Assembly (NCBI RefSeq): GCF_036194065.1
Contig: NZ_CP108095.1
Span: forward strand, 806,001-870,000
Source: Streptomyces sp. NBC_00239
Lineage (GTDB): Bacteria; Actinomycetota; Actinomycetes; Streptomycetales; Streptomycetaceae
Reading direction: 5' to 3'
Length of the DNA: 64,000 bases
Each line of letters opens with the position of its first letter. The first letter of the stretch is position 1. The notes under the pieces were generated by a model. The model did no database searches. It saw only the letters and a program-made list of their open reading frames with translations, and was not told the DNA's origin. This document shows positions 34,609-44,546 of this stretch, one piece after another. Both the position numbers and the translations under genes were made by a program.

Positions 34609-36306
34609 ATGCGCACCACCCATCCCACCGCCCGTCCCACCGCCGCCCCCGCCACCGCCGACCCGGCCGCCCCGGTCTCGCAGCTCGCCCTCGCCGACGT
34701 CTCCAAGACCTACGGCGACCGCACCGTGCTCGACCAGGTCTCCTTCACGCTGCGCCCCGGCGAGAAGGCCGCCGTCATCGGCGAGAACGGCTCCGGCAAG
34801 TCGACCCTCATGCGGCTGATCGCGGGGGCCGAGGCACCCGACCACGGCCGGATCACCCGCAGCTTCCCCGGCGGCACCGGCCACCTCGCGCAGACCCTCG
34901 GCCTCGGGCCGGACCGCACCGTACGGGACGCCGTCGACTCCGCGCTGCACGAGCTGCGGACCCTGGAGGCCCGCATCCGGGCCGCCGAGGCCGCACTCTC
35001 CGACGCCGGGCCCGCCGAGCTCGACGCGTACGGCGACCTGCTCGGCGCGTACGAGGCCCGCGACGGCTATTGCGCCGACGCCCGCACCGACGCGGCCCTG
35101 CACGGGCTCGGCATCGGGCACATCGGCCGCGAGCGGACCCTCGGCTCGCTGTCCGGCGGCGAGCAGTCCCGGCTCGCCCTGGCCTGCGTACTCGGCGCGT
35201 CCCCGGAACTGCTGCTGCTGGACGAACCGACCAACCACCTCGACGGACCGGCCGTGGCGTGGCTGGCGGAGCGGCTGCGCGCGCACCGGGGCACGCTGGT
35301 CGTCATCACGCACGACCGGGCGTTCGTGGAGGCCGTGGCGACTACCGTGCTGGAGGTCGACCGCGACCTGCGGACCGTCACGCGGTACGGGGACGGCTGG
35401 GCGGGCTACCGGGCCGCCCGGGCCGCGGCCCGTCGGGGACTCGAGCAGCGCCACCGGGAGTACCTCGACGAACTCGCCCGTACCCGGCGGCTCGTCGACG
35501 CCGCCGGAAGCCGGCTGGCCGGCACCGGCAAGGACCCGCGCGAGGGCTTCGGCAAGCACCGGCGCTCGCACGAGGCCAAGCTCTCCGGGCAGGTCCGGGC
35601 CGCGCGACGGCACCTGGACCGGCTGCTGCGGGAGCCGGTCGCGGCGCCGCCCGAGCCGCTCCGGTTCACCGCGCGCATCGACGAGGACGGTAGCGCCCTG
35701 CCGGAGGACACCCCGTACGTGGCGGAACTCGCCGCGGTCCGGGTCGACGGCCGGCTGAACGTGCCGGAGCTGGCGATCGGCCCGGGCGCGCGGCTGCTGG
35801 TCTCCGGCCCGAACGGGGCCGGCAAGTCCACCCTGCTGCGGGTGCTCGCCGGCGACCTCGCGCCGGACCGGGGCACGGTGCGGTGCGGGACGTCGGTGGG
35901 CTACCTCCCGCAGGAAGTCGCCTTCGACCCGGGCCGGCACCCGCTGCTGCACGGCTTCGCGGCCGGACGCCCCGGCGACCCTGAGGAGTACGCCGACCAG
36001 CTCCTCGGCCTCGGCCTGTTCCGCGCTGAGGACCTGCACGTGCCGGTTGCCGCGCTCTCGGTCGGCCAGCGCCGGCGGCTGGAACTGGCCCGCCTGGTGA
36101 CCCGCCCCGCCGGGCTGCTCGTACTGGACGAACCGACCAACCACGTGTCCCCCGCGCTGGTGGAGGAGTTGGAGGAGGCCCTGGCCGCCTTCCCGGGCGC
36201 GGTGGTCGCGGTCTCCCACGACTCCCGCTTCCGCTCCGCCTTCACCGGCCCCGGCCTGGAACTCTCCGCGGGCTCCCCGGTACCCGGCTCGGTACGGCAC
36301 GTCTAG
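34609..36306 (+). CDS. ABC-F family ATPase (antibiotic resistance / ribosome protection type)
   Basis: 565 residues, two ABC modules and no membrane segment. Module 1: GENGSGKST, LSGGEQSR, LLLDEPTNHLD. Module 2: GPNGAGKST, variant signature LSVGQRRR, LVLDEPTNHVS (Ser replaces the usual Asp). The linker between modules (about 255-345) is Arg-rich and helical, as in the P-site-tRNA interaction motif. It groups by layout with TlrC/OleB/LmrC-like proteins that dislodge macrolides, lincosamides or streptogramins from the ribosome. No biosynthetic cluster for such drugs is adjacent, so it looks like intrinsic resistance or drug signalling. Confidence 0.85.
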   Translation: MRTTHPTARPTAAPATADPAAPVSQLALADVSKTYGDRTVLDQVSFTLRPGEKAAVIGENGSGKSTLMRLIAGAEAPDHGRITRSFPGGTGHLAQTLGLGPDRTVRDAVDSALHELRTLEARIRAAEAALSDAGPAELDAYGDLLGAYEARDGYCADARTDAALHGLGIGHIGRERTLGSLSGGEQSRLALACVLGASPELLLLDEPTNHLDGPAVAWLAERLRAHRGTLVVITHDRAFVEAVATTVLEVDRDLRTVTRYGDGWAGYRAARAAARRGLEQRHREYLDELARTRRLVDAAGSRLAGTGKDPREGFGKHRRSHEAKLSGQVRAARRHLDRLLREPVAAPPEPLRFTARIDEDGSALPEDTPYVAELAAVRVDGRLNVPELAIGPGARLLVSGPNGAGKSTLLRVLAGDLAPDRGTVRCGTSVGYLPQEVAFDPGRHPLLHGFAAGRPGDPEEYADQLLGLGLFRAEDLHVPVAALSVGQRRRLELARLVTRPAGLLVLDEPTNHVSPALVEELEEALAAFPGAVVAVSHDSRFRSAFTGPGLELSAGSPVPGSVRHV

Positions 36307-36572
36307 TACTGCTGCCGGAAGGGCCCGCCGGGGTGCGGCCTCCGGTGCGGTGCATCGCAAGGCGGAGACGCCGCAGCTCGTACCGGACGTACTCGCGCGG
36401 TCCGACAACGCGACGAGGTGCCGTGCCCGGGGGCACCTCCCGGCGGGAGCGGGGAGAGCGTCGCAACCCGGTGAACCGTACCGGTCACAGCACGAGGTCG
36501 ACAGCCGCCCGATCGGCCGCTCGGGCCGTGTCGGCGAAGGTGTCGGCGGGGGTGGCGTGGAAACGTCTGCGC

Positions 36573-36809
36573 ATGACCGAAGGCTCTGCACCACACATCT
36601 CGCCGGCGCGCATCACCGTCCTGGGTGTCCAACCCGGCCATCCGCCGTTCCGCATCGTGGAGGTCGACGGCGAGTTCGTCGGCAGGGCCACGTCGATGAC
36701 CGACGTGCTGTTGATCGCCGCGGAGATGGGGATCCCGATCCACGACCTGGACGACCTGGACGTGGTCCGGTGGGTCGGAGGCGGCAAGTTCAGCTGGACG
36801 CCCTCCTGA
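36573..36809 (+). CDS. Small conserved hypothetical protein
   Basis: 78 residues, soluble, slightly acidic. Regular beta/alpha pattern (ITVLGVQPG, FRIVEVDGEFVGRATSMTDVLLIAAEMG, VVRWVGGGKFSW). The start ATG at 36573 lacks a strong ribosome site; in-frame GTGs lie upstream. Coding bias is good and the frame is compact, so it is likely real. Function unknown. Confidence 0.55.
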   Translation: MTEGSAPHISPARITVLGVQPGHPPFRIVEVDGEFVGRATSMTDVLLIAAEMGIPIHDLDDLDVVRWVGGGKFSWTPS

Positions 36810-36862
36810 GGGCGCCGCGCGAGGGCCCGCAGCACCGGGGGGCGCTGCGCCGGGCCGCCGCG

Positions 36863-37489
36863 TCAGGGGGCGACGGTCTGCGAGACGGGCTCCCAGGCGA
36901 AGCCGTCCGGGTCGGTGCAGGGGGTGGCGCCGCCGCCGATGAGCAGGCGGTGGGATCCCGTGCCCTCGGGCGGGACGCCGACGTCCTTGGCCAGGGCGCG
37001 GCGCCGGTACAGGGCGAGCTTGACTGGGCCGGACCCGGCGTCGAACTCGGCGTACATGCGGCTGAAGCTCTTCGAGACCGTGAGGCCGCGGGCCGTGTAG
37101 AAGCGCTTGGTGGCGGCCATGTCGTCGACGCCGAGCAGGATGACGAACTCGTCGATGGTCCCGGTGGCGGGGCCGGTGTTCTTCTTCGCGGACGTCGCGA
37201 TCTTCCAGATGGTCCCGTCGGGGGCCTGGATCACGGCACCGTAGCCCCAGAAGGACTTCGTGACGGGCTTGAGGGAGGTGGCGCCGGCGGCGAGGGCCGC
37301 GGAGGCGAGCCGGTCGACGTCGGCGGGCTGGGAGACGGTGAGCGCGAGGATGAATCCGCGGAAGCCGTCCGTGGGTGCGTGCGAGGCGCGCAGCCGCAGC
37401 GGCGTGTCCGGGCCGAAGGCCTCGGTGTAGAAGCGGTGGGCGGCCGTGGTGTCGGCCACTTCGAGGGTGACGGTGTCGATGGTTGCCAT
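36863..37489 (-). CDS. VOC/glyoxalase superfamily protein, two-domain
   Basis: 208 residues containing two tandem VOC modules: TIDTVTLEVADTTAAHRFYTEAFG (residues 2-25) and TIDEFVILLGVDDMAATKRFYT (about 112-133), the typical beta-alpha-beta-beta-beta starts. Members bind a metal and act as dioxygenases, isomerases or antibiotic-binding proteins. The expected metal ligands are not all obvious. The ATG at 37489 was chosen because similarity begins at MATIDTV. Confidence 0.78.
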   Translation of the reverse strand: MATIDTVTLEVADTTAAHRFYTEAFGPDTPLRLRASHAPTDGFRGFILALTVSQPADVDRLASAALAAGATSLKPVTKSFWGYGAVIQAPDGTIWKIATSAKKNTGPATGTIDEFVILLGVDDMAATKRFYTARGLTVSKSFSRMYAEFDAGSGPVKLALYRRRALAKDVGVPPEGTGSHRLLIGGGATPCTDPDGFAWEPVSQTVAP

Positions 37490-37712
37490 GTCCTTCACGT
37501 TAGTGAGGGGCCGGGCAGGGGTGCTTCTTGATTCCTGATCGATGCGCCGGACGCGGCCCCTCCTGGAGGACCGCCTGGAGGAGTCCCTGGAGGAATGCTT
37601 GCGGAAGACCGTATTCAGCCCCATCGGAGCGAATCGGTTCATACGATCACATGCCCGAGCGCGTCCACGTGCGTGCACGGGAACACCGACGCATCACCAC
37701 GGAGGGGAAACC

Positions 37713-38075
37713 ATGTCAGGCATTTCACGGCGCTCGCTACTAGGGTATTCGGGAACCGCGGCGGCCGGCGCGGCACTGAGCAGCGCCGGGTCGGCGCAGG
37801 CGGCCGACGCCGAGGCGCAGGCGGTGGACCAGGCCCAGGCGGCTCAGGCCGCGCCCGCGTTCCCGTCGGGGACCGAGTTCAAGGGCAGGGTTTCCCTCCC
37901 CGACTACAGCGGGGAGCTGACCATCACGTTCAGCGTCGCGATGGTGGACGCCGCGCCCGCCCACGGCGTCGCGCCGCTGGAGATCGCCAACGCGCTCAGC
38001 CAGCTCGCCCAGCAGCGCGGCTGGCTGCCGGTCACCTTCTACGGCACTCCCGCCCCCGCCCCGCTCACGGCCTGA
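37713..38075 (+). CDS. Tat-exported small hypothetical protein
   Basis: 120 residues. Twin-arginine signal (SRRSLLGYSG then a weakly hydrophobic Ala-rich core and AQA cleavage site). Mature part has a Gln/Ala-rich linker and a compact beta-alpha domain (FKGRVSLPDYSGELTITFSVAMV, LEIANALSQLAQQRGWLPVTFYG). Ribosome site GGAGGGG precedes the ATG. No family recognised. Confidence 0.65.
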   Translation: MSGISRRSLLGYSGTAAAGAALSSAGSAQAADAEAQAVDQAQAAQAAPAFPSGTEFKGRVSLPDYSGELTITFSVAMVDAAPAHGVAPLEIANALSQLAQQRGWLPVTFYGTPAPAPLTA

Positions 38076-38124
38076 GCCGCCGCGCCGGGGGCGGCGGCCG
38101 TCCGCCGCGTCCGGCGCCCCGGTC

Positions 38125-39522
38125 TCAGAACCAGGCGCGCTTCGCGCGTGCGCCGGCCCGGCCCTTGGAGGTGTCCTTCGCGGGCGCGGCGCCCGGGTGC
38201 GGCTGTGGCAGCGGCGGGAGCTGCGGGGCGTGCAGCCAGGCCGCGAAGAGGTCGTCCACCGGGCCGGTCGCGTGGCGGGCGACGTGCCCGGCGAAGGCAC
38301 TCGTGGTGACCACGCCGTGCCGGTGCACGGTGGCCCACTCGCGCAGCATGGGGAAGAACGCCGCGTCGCCCAGGGCGCAGCGGATCGCGTGCAGCACGAG
38401 CCCGCCCCGCTGGTAGAGCCGGTCGTCGAACATCAGCTTGCGGCCCGGGTCGGCCAGGTGCAGGTCCTGCGGGAGCGCGGCCAGCAGCCGGTGTGCGGCG
38501 GCGGCGTGCTCGTGCGCGGTGCGGCCGCCGGAGCGCTCGGACCAGAGCCATTCCGCGTACTTCGCGAAGCCCTCGTTCAGCCAGATGTGCCGCCAGTCGG
38601 CGATGGTCACGCTGTTGCCGAACCATTGGTGGGCCAGCTCGTGGGCGACGAGCCGCTCGGAACCGCGTACGCCGTCCACGTGGTTGACGCCGAACAGGGA
38701 GAGGCCCTGGGCTTCCACCGGGACGTCGAGCTCCTCGTCGGCGACGACCACCGTGTACTCGCCGAAGGGGTACGGCCCGAAGAGCTCCTCGAAGAGCCGC
38801 ATCATGGCGGGCTGCCGGGCGAAGTCGCGGGAGAACTCCGCCAGCAGGTGCGCCGGGACGTGGGCGGTCTGCGGGACCCCGCTGAGCCCGGGGTCGCCGA
38901 GGAGCACCGTCTGGTACATGCCGATGGCCAGGCCGACGAGGTAGCTGGAGGTCGGCGCGGACTGCTCGTACACCCAGGTCGTCGTGCTGGCCTTCGTGGT
39001 CCGGGTGAGCAGTCGGCCGCCGGCCACGACCGTGTAGGCGGACGGGATGTTGACGGAGATCTGGTACGAGGCCTTGTCGGCGGGGCGGTCGTTGCACGGG
39101 TACCACGACGGGGCGCCGACGGGCTGGCTGGCGACCAGCGCGCCGTCGGTCAGCTCCTCCCAGCCGAGGCCGCCCCAGGGGCTGCGCACCGGCTTGGGGT
39201 TCCCCGCCCAGTGGACCTCCACGGTGAAGGCGGCGCCGGCCGGCAGCGGTTTGGCGGGACGCAGGCGGAGCTTGCCGCCGCGGTGCGTGTACTGCGGGGC
39301 GCGGCCGTTGACCAGGACCCGGCCGACCTTGAACTCGGCCAGGTTCAGGTGGAACTCGGAGAGCGGCGCCCGTCCCGCTATGGCACTGAGCCGGGCCGTC
39401 CCGGCCAGCCGGTTGGGGCCGGGACGGTATTCCAGGGCGAGTTCGTACCGGTGCACGCGGTAACGGGAGTCTCCGTTGGCCGGGAAGTACGGGTCCGCTG
39501 CCGGTGTCTGCTGGCCGTTCAC
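38125..39522 (-). CDS. M1-family zinc metallopeptidase
   Basis: 465 residues with the gluzincin site HELAHQW (about residue 294) and the third ligand in NEGFAKY 18 residues later. The upstream GxMEN-type segment is modified (VEAQGLSLFG). N-terminal half is the M1 beta-sandwich (YRVHRYELALEYRPGPNRLAGTARL). It lacks the C-terminal helical domain of full aminopeptidase N. It begins 22 bp after the stop of the Pls-type synthetase on the same strand, so it is in its operon. Known epsilon-polylysine-degrading enzymes are zinc aminopeptidases, so a role in trimming or self-protection from the polymer is plausible. Confidence 0.88.
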   Translation of the reverse strand: MNGQQTPAADPYFPANGDSRYRVHRYELALEYRPGPNRLAGTARLSAIAGRAPLSEFHLNLAEFKVGRVLVNGRAPQYTHRGGKLRLRPAKPLPAGAAFTVEVHWAGNPKPVRSPWGGLGWEELTDGALVASQPVGAPSWYPCNDRPADKASYQISVNIPSAYTVVAGGRLLTRTTKASTTTWVYEQSAPTSSYLVGLAIGMYQTVLLGDPGLSGVPQTAHVPAHLLAEFSRDFARQPAMMRLFEELFGPYPFGEYTVVVADEELDVPVEAQGLSLFGVNHVDGVRGSERLVAHELAHQWFGNSVTIADWRHIWLNEGFAKYAEWLWSERSGGRTAHEHAAAAHRLLAALPQDLHLADPGRKLMFDDRLYQRGGLVLHAIRCALGDAAFFPMLREWATVHRHGVVTTSAFAGHVARHATGPVDDLFAAWLHAPQLPPLPQPHPGAAPAKDTSKGRAGARAKRAWF

Positions 39523-39544
39523 TGCCGCTTCCGTTCTGGCCCTG

Positions 39545-42500
39545 TCAGGACCGCCACGCCTCGATCGGATTGCCCAGCCACCGGGAGTCGGCGGGCACGG
39601 ATTCCCCGGCCATCACGAGGGAGGCGGGACCCAGGGTGCTGCGGGCCCCGACCGTGCTCCCGGGCAGGACGATTCCGCCCGGGCCCAGGGTGGCGCCCGC
39701 ATGGAGGACCACAGTATCCGTCCTCAAGATCCGGTCGTGGAAGAGGTGTGTCTGCAACACGCATCCCCGGTTCACGCTGACCGCGTCACCCAGAACCACC
39801 AGGTCCGTTTCGGGCAGCCAGTAGCTTTCGCACCACACTCCGCGGCCGACGCGGGCGCCGAGTCCGCGCAGCCACAGGGCCAGCGCGGGCGTGCCGGGCA
39901 CCGATCCGGCCAGCCACGGCACGGCCAGTACCTCGACGAAGGTGTCGGCCAGTTCGTTGCGCCACACGAAGCCGCTCCACAGCGGGTGCTCGCCCGTCCG
40001 GTGGCGGCCCACCAGCAGCCACTTCGCGGCGATCGAGACCAGGCACGCGGCCAGGCCGGCGGCGAGCAGGACCGCTCCCGACAGCAGGGCGGTGCCCCAG
40101 TTCCCCAGGCCGGTGGCCGTCATCAGCGCGCAGAACGCCGCCACGGTCAGGACGGCGAGCGCCGCCGAGGAGAACACCGGGACGAGCCGGCACAGCTCCA
40201 CCAGGCCGCGCGCCCACAGCAGCCGCGCGGGCGGGTCGTACGTCCGGCTCTGGTCGGCGTCGGCGGCGGACCTCGGCAGCTTGACGGGCGGCAGGCCCAG
40301 GTAGGAGCTGCCCTTCTTGGCCTTCTTCGGGGTGGCGGACAGCACGCCGACCAGGCCGTCGTCGGGGACGGTGCGGCCGGGCGCGGTCATGCCGGAGTTG
40401 CCGAGGAACGCCCGGCGGCCGATCTCGGACTCGCCGATCCGCATCCAGCCGCCGCCCAGTTCGTAGGGGGCGGTGAGGGTGTCGTCGGCGAGGAAGGCGC
40501 CTTCGCCGACGGTGGTGAGGCTCGGCAGCGCGAGCACCGTGGACACCTCGGCACCCCGGCCGATCTTCATGCCGAGCAGCCGCAGCCACACCGGGGTGAT
40601 CAGCCCGGCGTACAGGGGGAAGAGCGTCTCGCGCGACAGGTCCATGAGCTGGGTGACCGTCCAGGCCTGCCAGCCGATCCGGCTGTGCGTCGGGTGGGTG
40701 CCGGTGCGCAGCCCGAGGCTGAGCAGGCGTACGGAGACCAGCAGGAGCAGCGCGTACGCGAATCCGTACGCGAGCGCCCCGGGCACCACGGCGAGCAGCG
40801 CTCCGCGCAGGGCGGGGACCAGCCCGGCGTCGGCGGGCACGAACCGGCTCACCACGAGCAGGGCGGGCACGGTGGCGACCACGGGCAGGGCCGTGAGGCA
40901 GAAGCCGGTCGCCCCGTACATGGTCCGCCAGGCGAGCCCGCGCGGCGGGCGTTCCTTGGGCCAGTTCCGCTTGGCCTTGCCGAGTTTGCCTGCGGGCGCT
41001 CCGGCCCAGCGCTGGCCGGTCGGGATCTGTCCGACGACGGCGGAGCCGGGGGCCACCTCGGCGCCCTTGCCGACCCGGGCGCCGGGGAAGAGGATGCTGC
41101 GGGTGCCGACGACGGCGCCCGCGCCGACCTTGACCGGGCCGATCTCCAGGCGGTCCCCGTCCAGCCAGTGTCCGGAGAGGTCCACCTCGGACTCCACGGC
41201 GCAGCCGCGGCCCAGTTTGAGCATGCCGGTGACCGGCGGGAGGGAGTGCAGGTCCACGTCGGGGCCGATCTTGGCGCCGAGGGCCCGGGCGTAGCGCTCC
41301 AGCCAGGAGCCGGTCAGCGAGGTCGCGCCGACGTACTCGGCCAGCCGCTCGGCCGTCCACAGCCTGAGGTGGACGCTGCCGCCGCGCGGGTAGTGGCCGG
41401 CCTTCACGCCGCGCAGCAGCAGGCGGGCGCCGCCCGCGGCGATCGCGAGGCGGCCCGGCGGGCTGAAGAGCAGTGCCGCGCCCGCGGCGACGAGCCACCA
41501 CGAGGCGGTCGGCGCCCACGGGTAGGCCCCGATCCGGTGCAGTACGTTGCCCAGGGCGAGCAGCGCGACCGTCCAGCGCAGGCCGACCAGGGTGAACAGC
41601 GGGATCAGGAGCAGCGACTGGATCGCCTGGGAGCGGAGCGGGACCGGCGTGACGGTGCGGGCCTCGCCGTCGCCCTGCGCCGATTTCTCCAGCCGCCGGG
41701 CCAGCTTGCGCAGGGTGGGCTGCTGGTAGATGTCGAGGACGGCCGCGCTCGGGTAGCGGGCGCGCAGCCGGGTGGTGAGCTGGGCGGCGGCGAGGCTGTT
41801 GCCGCCGATGGCGAAGAAGTCGTCGGCGGCGCCGGTGACGGAGACTCCGAGGGTCTCGGTCCACTGTTCGGCGAGCCAGGCCTCGGTCCCGTAGAGCTGC
41901 TCGGCGGGGCCGCCGGTGTCCTGTTCGGGCAGCGGCCAGGGCAGGGCGTTGCGGTCGACCTTGCCGGAGGTGCGGGTGGGCAGTTCGTCGACCTGGGCGA
42001 GCAGCGGCACGAGGGCCGCGGGCAGTTCGGTGCGCAGGCGTGCGACGGCTGCCGCGTGGTCCCAGCCCTCCTGGGTGACGAGGTAGCCGACGAGCAGCTG
42101 GTTGCCGCTGCGTGCGGTGCGCACGGCGGCGGCCGCGCCGGCGACGCAGGGCAGGGCCTGGAGGGCGGCGTCGACCTCGCCGAGTTCGATCCGGCGGCCG
42201 CCGAGTTTGATCTGTTCGTCGCCGCGGCCGAGGAAGACCAGTCCTTCCGGTTCGGCGCGGACGAGGTCGCCGCTGCGGTAGGCGCGCTGCCAGCCGAGGG
42301 AGTCCAGCGGGGCGTACTTCTCGGCGTCCTTCTCGGGGTCGAGGTAGCGTGCCAGGCCGACGCCGCCGATGACGAGCTGGCCGCTGCCGCCCATGGGGAC
42401 GGGCTCGCCGGACTCGTCGACGACGGCGAGTTCCCAGCCGTTCAGCGGGAGGCCGATGCGGATCGGTTCCTCGCCGGTGAGCAGGGAGGCGCAGGCGACG

Positions 42501-43489
42501 ACGGTGGCCTCGGTGGGGCCGTACGTGTTCCAGACCTCGCGGCCCTCGGTTACCAGGCGCTGGGTGAGTTCGGGCGGGCAGGCCTCGCCGCCGAAGATCA
42601 GCAGGCGGACTTCGTTGAGGGTCTCGGGCTCCCAGAGTGCGGCCAGGGTCGGCACCGTGGACACCACGGTGATCTCCTGTTCCACCAGCCAGGGGCCGAG
42701 GTCGGCGCCGCTGCGGACCTGGGAGCGGGGGACGGGGACGAGGCAGGCGCCGTAGCGCCAGGCCAGCCACATCTCCTCGCAGGATGCGTCGAAGGCGACG
42801 GACAGTCCGGCCATGACCCGGTCGCCGGGGCCGATCGGCTCTTCGGCGAGGAACAGCGCGGCTTCGGCGTCGACGAAGGCGGCGGCGCTGCGGTGGCTGA
42901 CGGCGACGCCCTTGGGCTTGCCGGTGGAGCCGGAGGTGAAGATGATCCACGCGTCGTGCTCGGGGCCGGGGCGGGCGGCGGCCGCTGCGGCGCCGGCGGC
43001 GGGTCCGGTGACCTCGATGCGCTGTCCGGCGCCGAGGACCGCTCGTACGCCGGCTTCGCCGAAGACCAGTTCGGCCCGTTCGTCCGGGTCCTCGGCGTCG
43101 ACCGGGACGTAGGCGGCGCCGGCGGCGAGTACCGCGAGGATGGCCACGTACAGCTCGTTGGTGCCGGAGGGCACGCGGACGCCGACGCGGTCGCCGCGTC
43201 CCACTCCGGCGGCCGCGAGGGCGCGCCGCCTGCGTTCGACCTCGGCGGCCAGTGCCCGGTAGGTCAGTTGGGCGGTGCCGTCGTCCAGGGCGGGCTCGTC
43301 GGGGTGTTCCCGTACGGAGGCGTCGAGGATGTCGACGAGGGTGCGGGGCGGGGCGGCAGGGCCCGCGGCGAACAGGGCGGATTTTCCGGAGTCTTCGGGC
43401 GTTTCAGCGTCGGGTGCCGCCCCGCTGTCGGGGGCTGCTGCCCCGCTGTCGAGCAGAGTGAGTTCACCGTGCTCTGGTGTGACTGCCAT
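39545..43489 (-). CDS. Pls/PosA-family poly-amino-acid synthetase (membrane NRPS)
   Basis: 1314 residues, close to the 1319 of epsilon-poly-L-lysine synthetase. Adenylation domain 45-520 ([42 protein letters not shown]), carrier protein about 535-610 with IGGNSLAAA. From 640 on, six membrane helices in three pairs alternate with three tandem soluble C-like domains that have left-handed beta-helix acetyltransferase character ([46 protein letters not shown]). These join the monomers into short isopeptide-linked chains. The Asp at the start of the substrate pocket (FDAS) suits an amino-acid substrate; which one (lysine, ornithine, diaminobutyrate) cannot be read safely. ATG at 43489 has GAGGG upstream. 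Confidence 0.9.
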   Translation of the reverse strand: MAVTPEHGELTLLDSGAAAPDSGAAPDAETPEDSGKSALFAAGPAAPPRTLVDILDASVREHPDEPALDDGTAQLTYRALAAEVERRRRALAAAGVGRGDRVGVRVPSGTNELYVAILAVLAAGAAYVPVDAEDPDERAELVFGEAGVRAVLGAGQRIEVTGPAAGAAAAAARPGPEHDAWIIFTSGSTGKPKGVAVSHRSAAAFVDAEAALFLAEEPIGPGDRVMAGLSVAFDASCEEMWLAWRYGACLVPVPRSQVRSGADLGPWLVEQEITVVSTVPTLAALWEPETLNEVRLLIFGGEACPPELTQRLVTEGREVWNTYGPTEATVVACASLLTGEEPIRIGLPLNGWELAVVDESGEPVPMGGSGQLVIGGVGLARYLDPEKDAEKYAPLDSLGWQRAYRSGDLVRAEPEGLVFLGRGDEQIKLGGRRIELGEVDAALQALPCVAGAAAAVRTARSGNQLLVGYLVTQEGWDHAAAVARLRTELPAALVPLLAQVDELPTRTSGKVDRNALPWPLPEQDTGGPAEQLYGTEAWLAEQWTETLGVSVTGAADDFFAIGGNSLAAAQLTTRLRARYPSAAVLDIYQQPTLRKLARRLEKSAQGDGEARTVTPVPLRSQAIQSLLLIPLFTLVGLRWTVALLALGNVLHRIGAYPWAPTASWWLVAAGAALLFSPPGRLAIAAGGARLLLRGVKAGHYPRGGSVHLRLWTAERLAEYVGATSLTGSWLERYARALGAKIGPDVDLHSLPPVTGMLKLGRGCAVESEVDLSGHWLDGDRLEIGPVKVGAGAVVGTRSILFPGARVGKGAEVAPGSAVVGQIPTGQRWAGAPAGKLGKAKRNWPKERPPRGLAWRTMYGATGFCLTALPVVATVPALLVVSRFVPADAGLVPALRGALLAVVPGALAYGFAYALLLLVSVRLLSLGLRTGTHPTHSRIGWQAWTVTQLMDLSRETLFPLYAGLITPVWLRLLGMKIGRGAEVSTVLALPSLTTVGEGAFLADDTLTAPYELGGGWMRIGESEIGRRAFLGNSGMTAPGRTVPDDGLVGVLSATPKKAKKGSSYLGLPPVKLPRSAADADQSRTYDPPARLLWARGLVELCRLVPVFSSAALAVLTVAAFCALMTATGLGNWGTALLSGAVLLAAGLAACLVSIAAKWLLVGRHRTGEHPLWSGFVWRNELADTFVEVLAVPWLAGSVPGTPALALWLRGLGARVGRGVWCESYWLPETDLVVLGDAVSVNRGCVLQTHLFHDRILRTDTVVLHAGATLGPGGIVLPGSTVGARSTLGPASLVMAGESVPADSRWLGNPIEAWRS

Positions 43490-43661
43490 CGGCCCTCGCG
43501 TCTCGTTCCCGGCAACGTCCGGGGTCGCCGGCGGAGCCCGGGAATGCCCGGGTTGTTCCGGTCCGGCGCCAAACAACCCTTCAGTTTAGTCCGCGGGACC
43601 GGCTCTCCCGCCGAAGACGGGGGCGTGGCCGGGAAGAACCGGCCGTGCCGTCGGTCACGGG

Positions 43662-44252
43662 TCAGGCGGCGCGGCACAGCCCGGCGGGGGTGAGCGGGGC
43701 GGCGGCGCGGGCCACGGTCGCGGGGACGGCGGGGGCCGGGGCGGGGGCCGGGCGGGCGGGGGCGGCGGCGAGGTCGGTGGCGGCGGGGACGGTGGCGGCG
43801 GCAGTGGCCTCGGGGGCCTCGGCCTGGGTGCGGCCGCGGGCGAAAACGACGAGGCGCAGCACCGCGAACCGGGCGACACCGGCGAGCGCGGAGGCGGACA
43901 GGTAGACGACCTGCTGGAGCACCGCGCCGGGCTCCGCGGCCAGTTGCTGGAGGAGGAGCATCGCCCCGCAGGTCACGGCGTACGCGGCCGCCGCGGATCC
44001 GGCCGACTGGGTGTGCTGGCGCCAGGTCGCGCGGCCGCCGGCGCCGAAGGTGAAGCGGGCGTGCAGCTCGGTGGCGAGGAGCGTGGAGACCACGGTGATC
44101 AGGGCGTTGGCCAGGACCCAGGGAATCCAGGAGGCGAGGGCCGCCACGGCGAAGCTGGAGGCGATCCCCACTCCCCCGCCGCAGAGCGCGAATCGGGCGA
44201 AGGCGGTGACGGCGCCGGTCGCTGCCTGCTGCCGGTTCTGTGCTGTCTCCAT
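43662..44252 (-). CDS. GtrA-like membrane protein
   Basis: 196 residues, four predicted helices in the first 145 (FARFALCGGGVGIASSFAVAALASW, LANALITVVSTLLATELHARFTFG, AAYAVTCGAMLLL, LSASALAGVARFAVLRLVVFARGR) matching GtrA/flippase-like proteins that help move lipid-linked sugars. The last 55 residues are an unusual Ala/Pro-rich tail. It lies upstream of the Pls gene on the same strand but 170 bp away. Confidence 0.75.
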   Translation of the reverse strand: METAQNRQQAATGAVTAFARFALCGGGVGIASSFAVAALASWIPWVLANALITVVSTLLATELHARFTFGAGGRATWRQHTQSAGSAAAAYAVTCGAMLLLQQLAAEPGAVLQQVVYLSASALAGVARFAVLRLVVFARGRTQAEAPEATAAATVPAATDLAAAPARPAPAPAPAVPATVARAAAPLTPAGLCRAA

Positions 44253-44546
44253 GACCCCACCCCTTCGCCATCGTTTCTTATGACGGAAACGCTACGTTGC
44301 ATTCACGGATCGAGCAACAACATTGGTGCACTGGATCGACATTCCCGCAGGTAGATAGCATGAAATCGTTGCAATGGTTTTGAATCTAATGCAACAACCT
44401 CGCCCTGATTCGTTGCAATGAAATGAGCGTGAACGCTCTGCCGCCGGCCCGCCACCGGCTGCGGGCCCCAGGAGGCGGCTCCACACTGGGACGAGGGCGC
44501 GGCCATCGGCCGTGTCCTGACGGCGTCGGCTGAGAGGACCGCCCCC
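44253..44546. other. AT-richer intergenic region with GTTGCA repeats
   Basis: 294 bp, noticeably AT-rich for this genome. GTTGCA occurs at 44296, 44368 and 44412 and as TGCAAC at 44390-44395. TCGTTGCAATG is repeated exactly at 44366-44376 and 44410-44420 (44 bp apart). Probably a regulator-binding region between the GtrA gene and the MFS remnant. Confidence 0.55.

Noticed and set aside
37561..37598. Three CTGGAGGA direct repeats upstream of the Tat-exported protein
   Set aside because: Short, GA-rich, look like repeated ribosome-site-like sequence; no symmetry or conserved spacing to support a site.
39476..43693. 1405-codon open frame on the plus strand
   Set aside because: Antisense to the Pls synthetase; composition typical of a GC-driven shadow frame with no recognisable motif.
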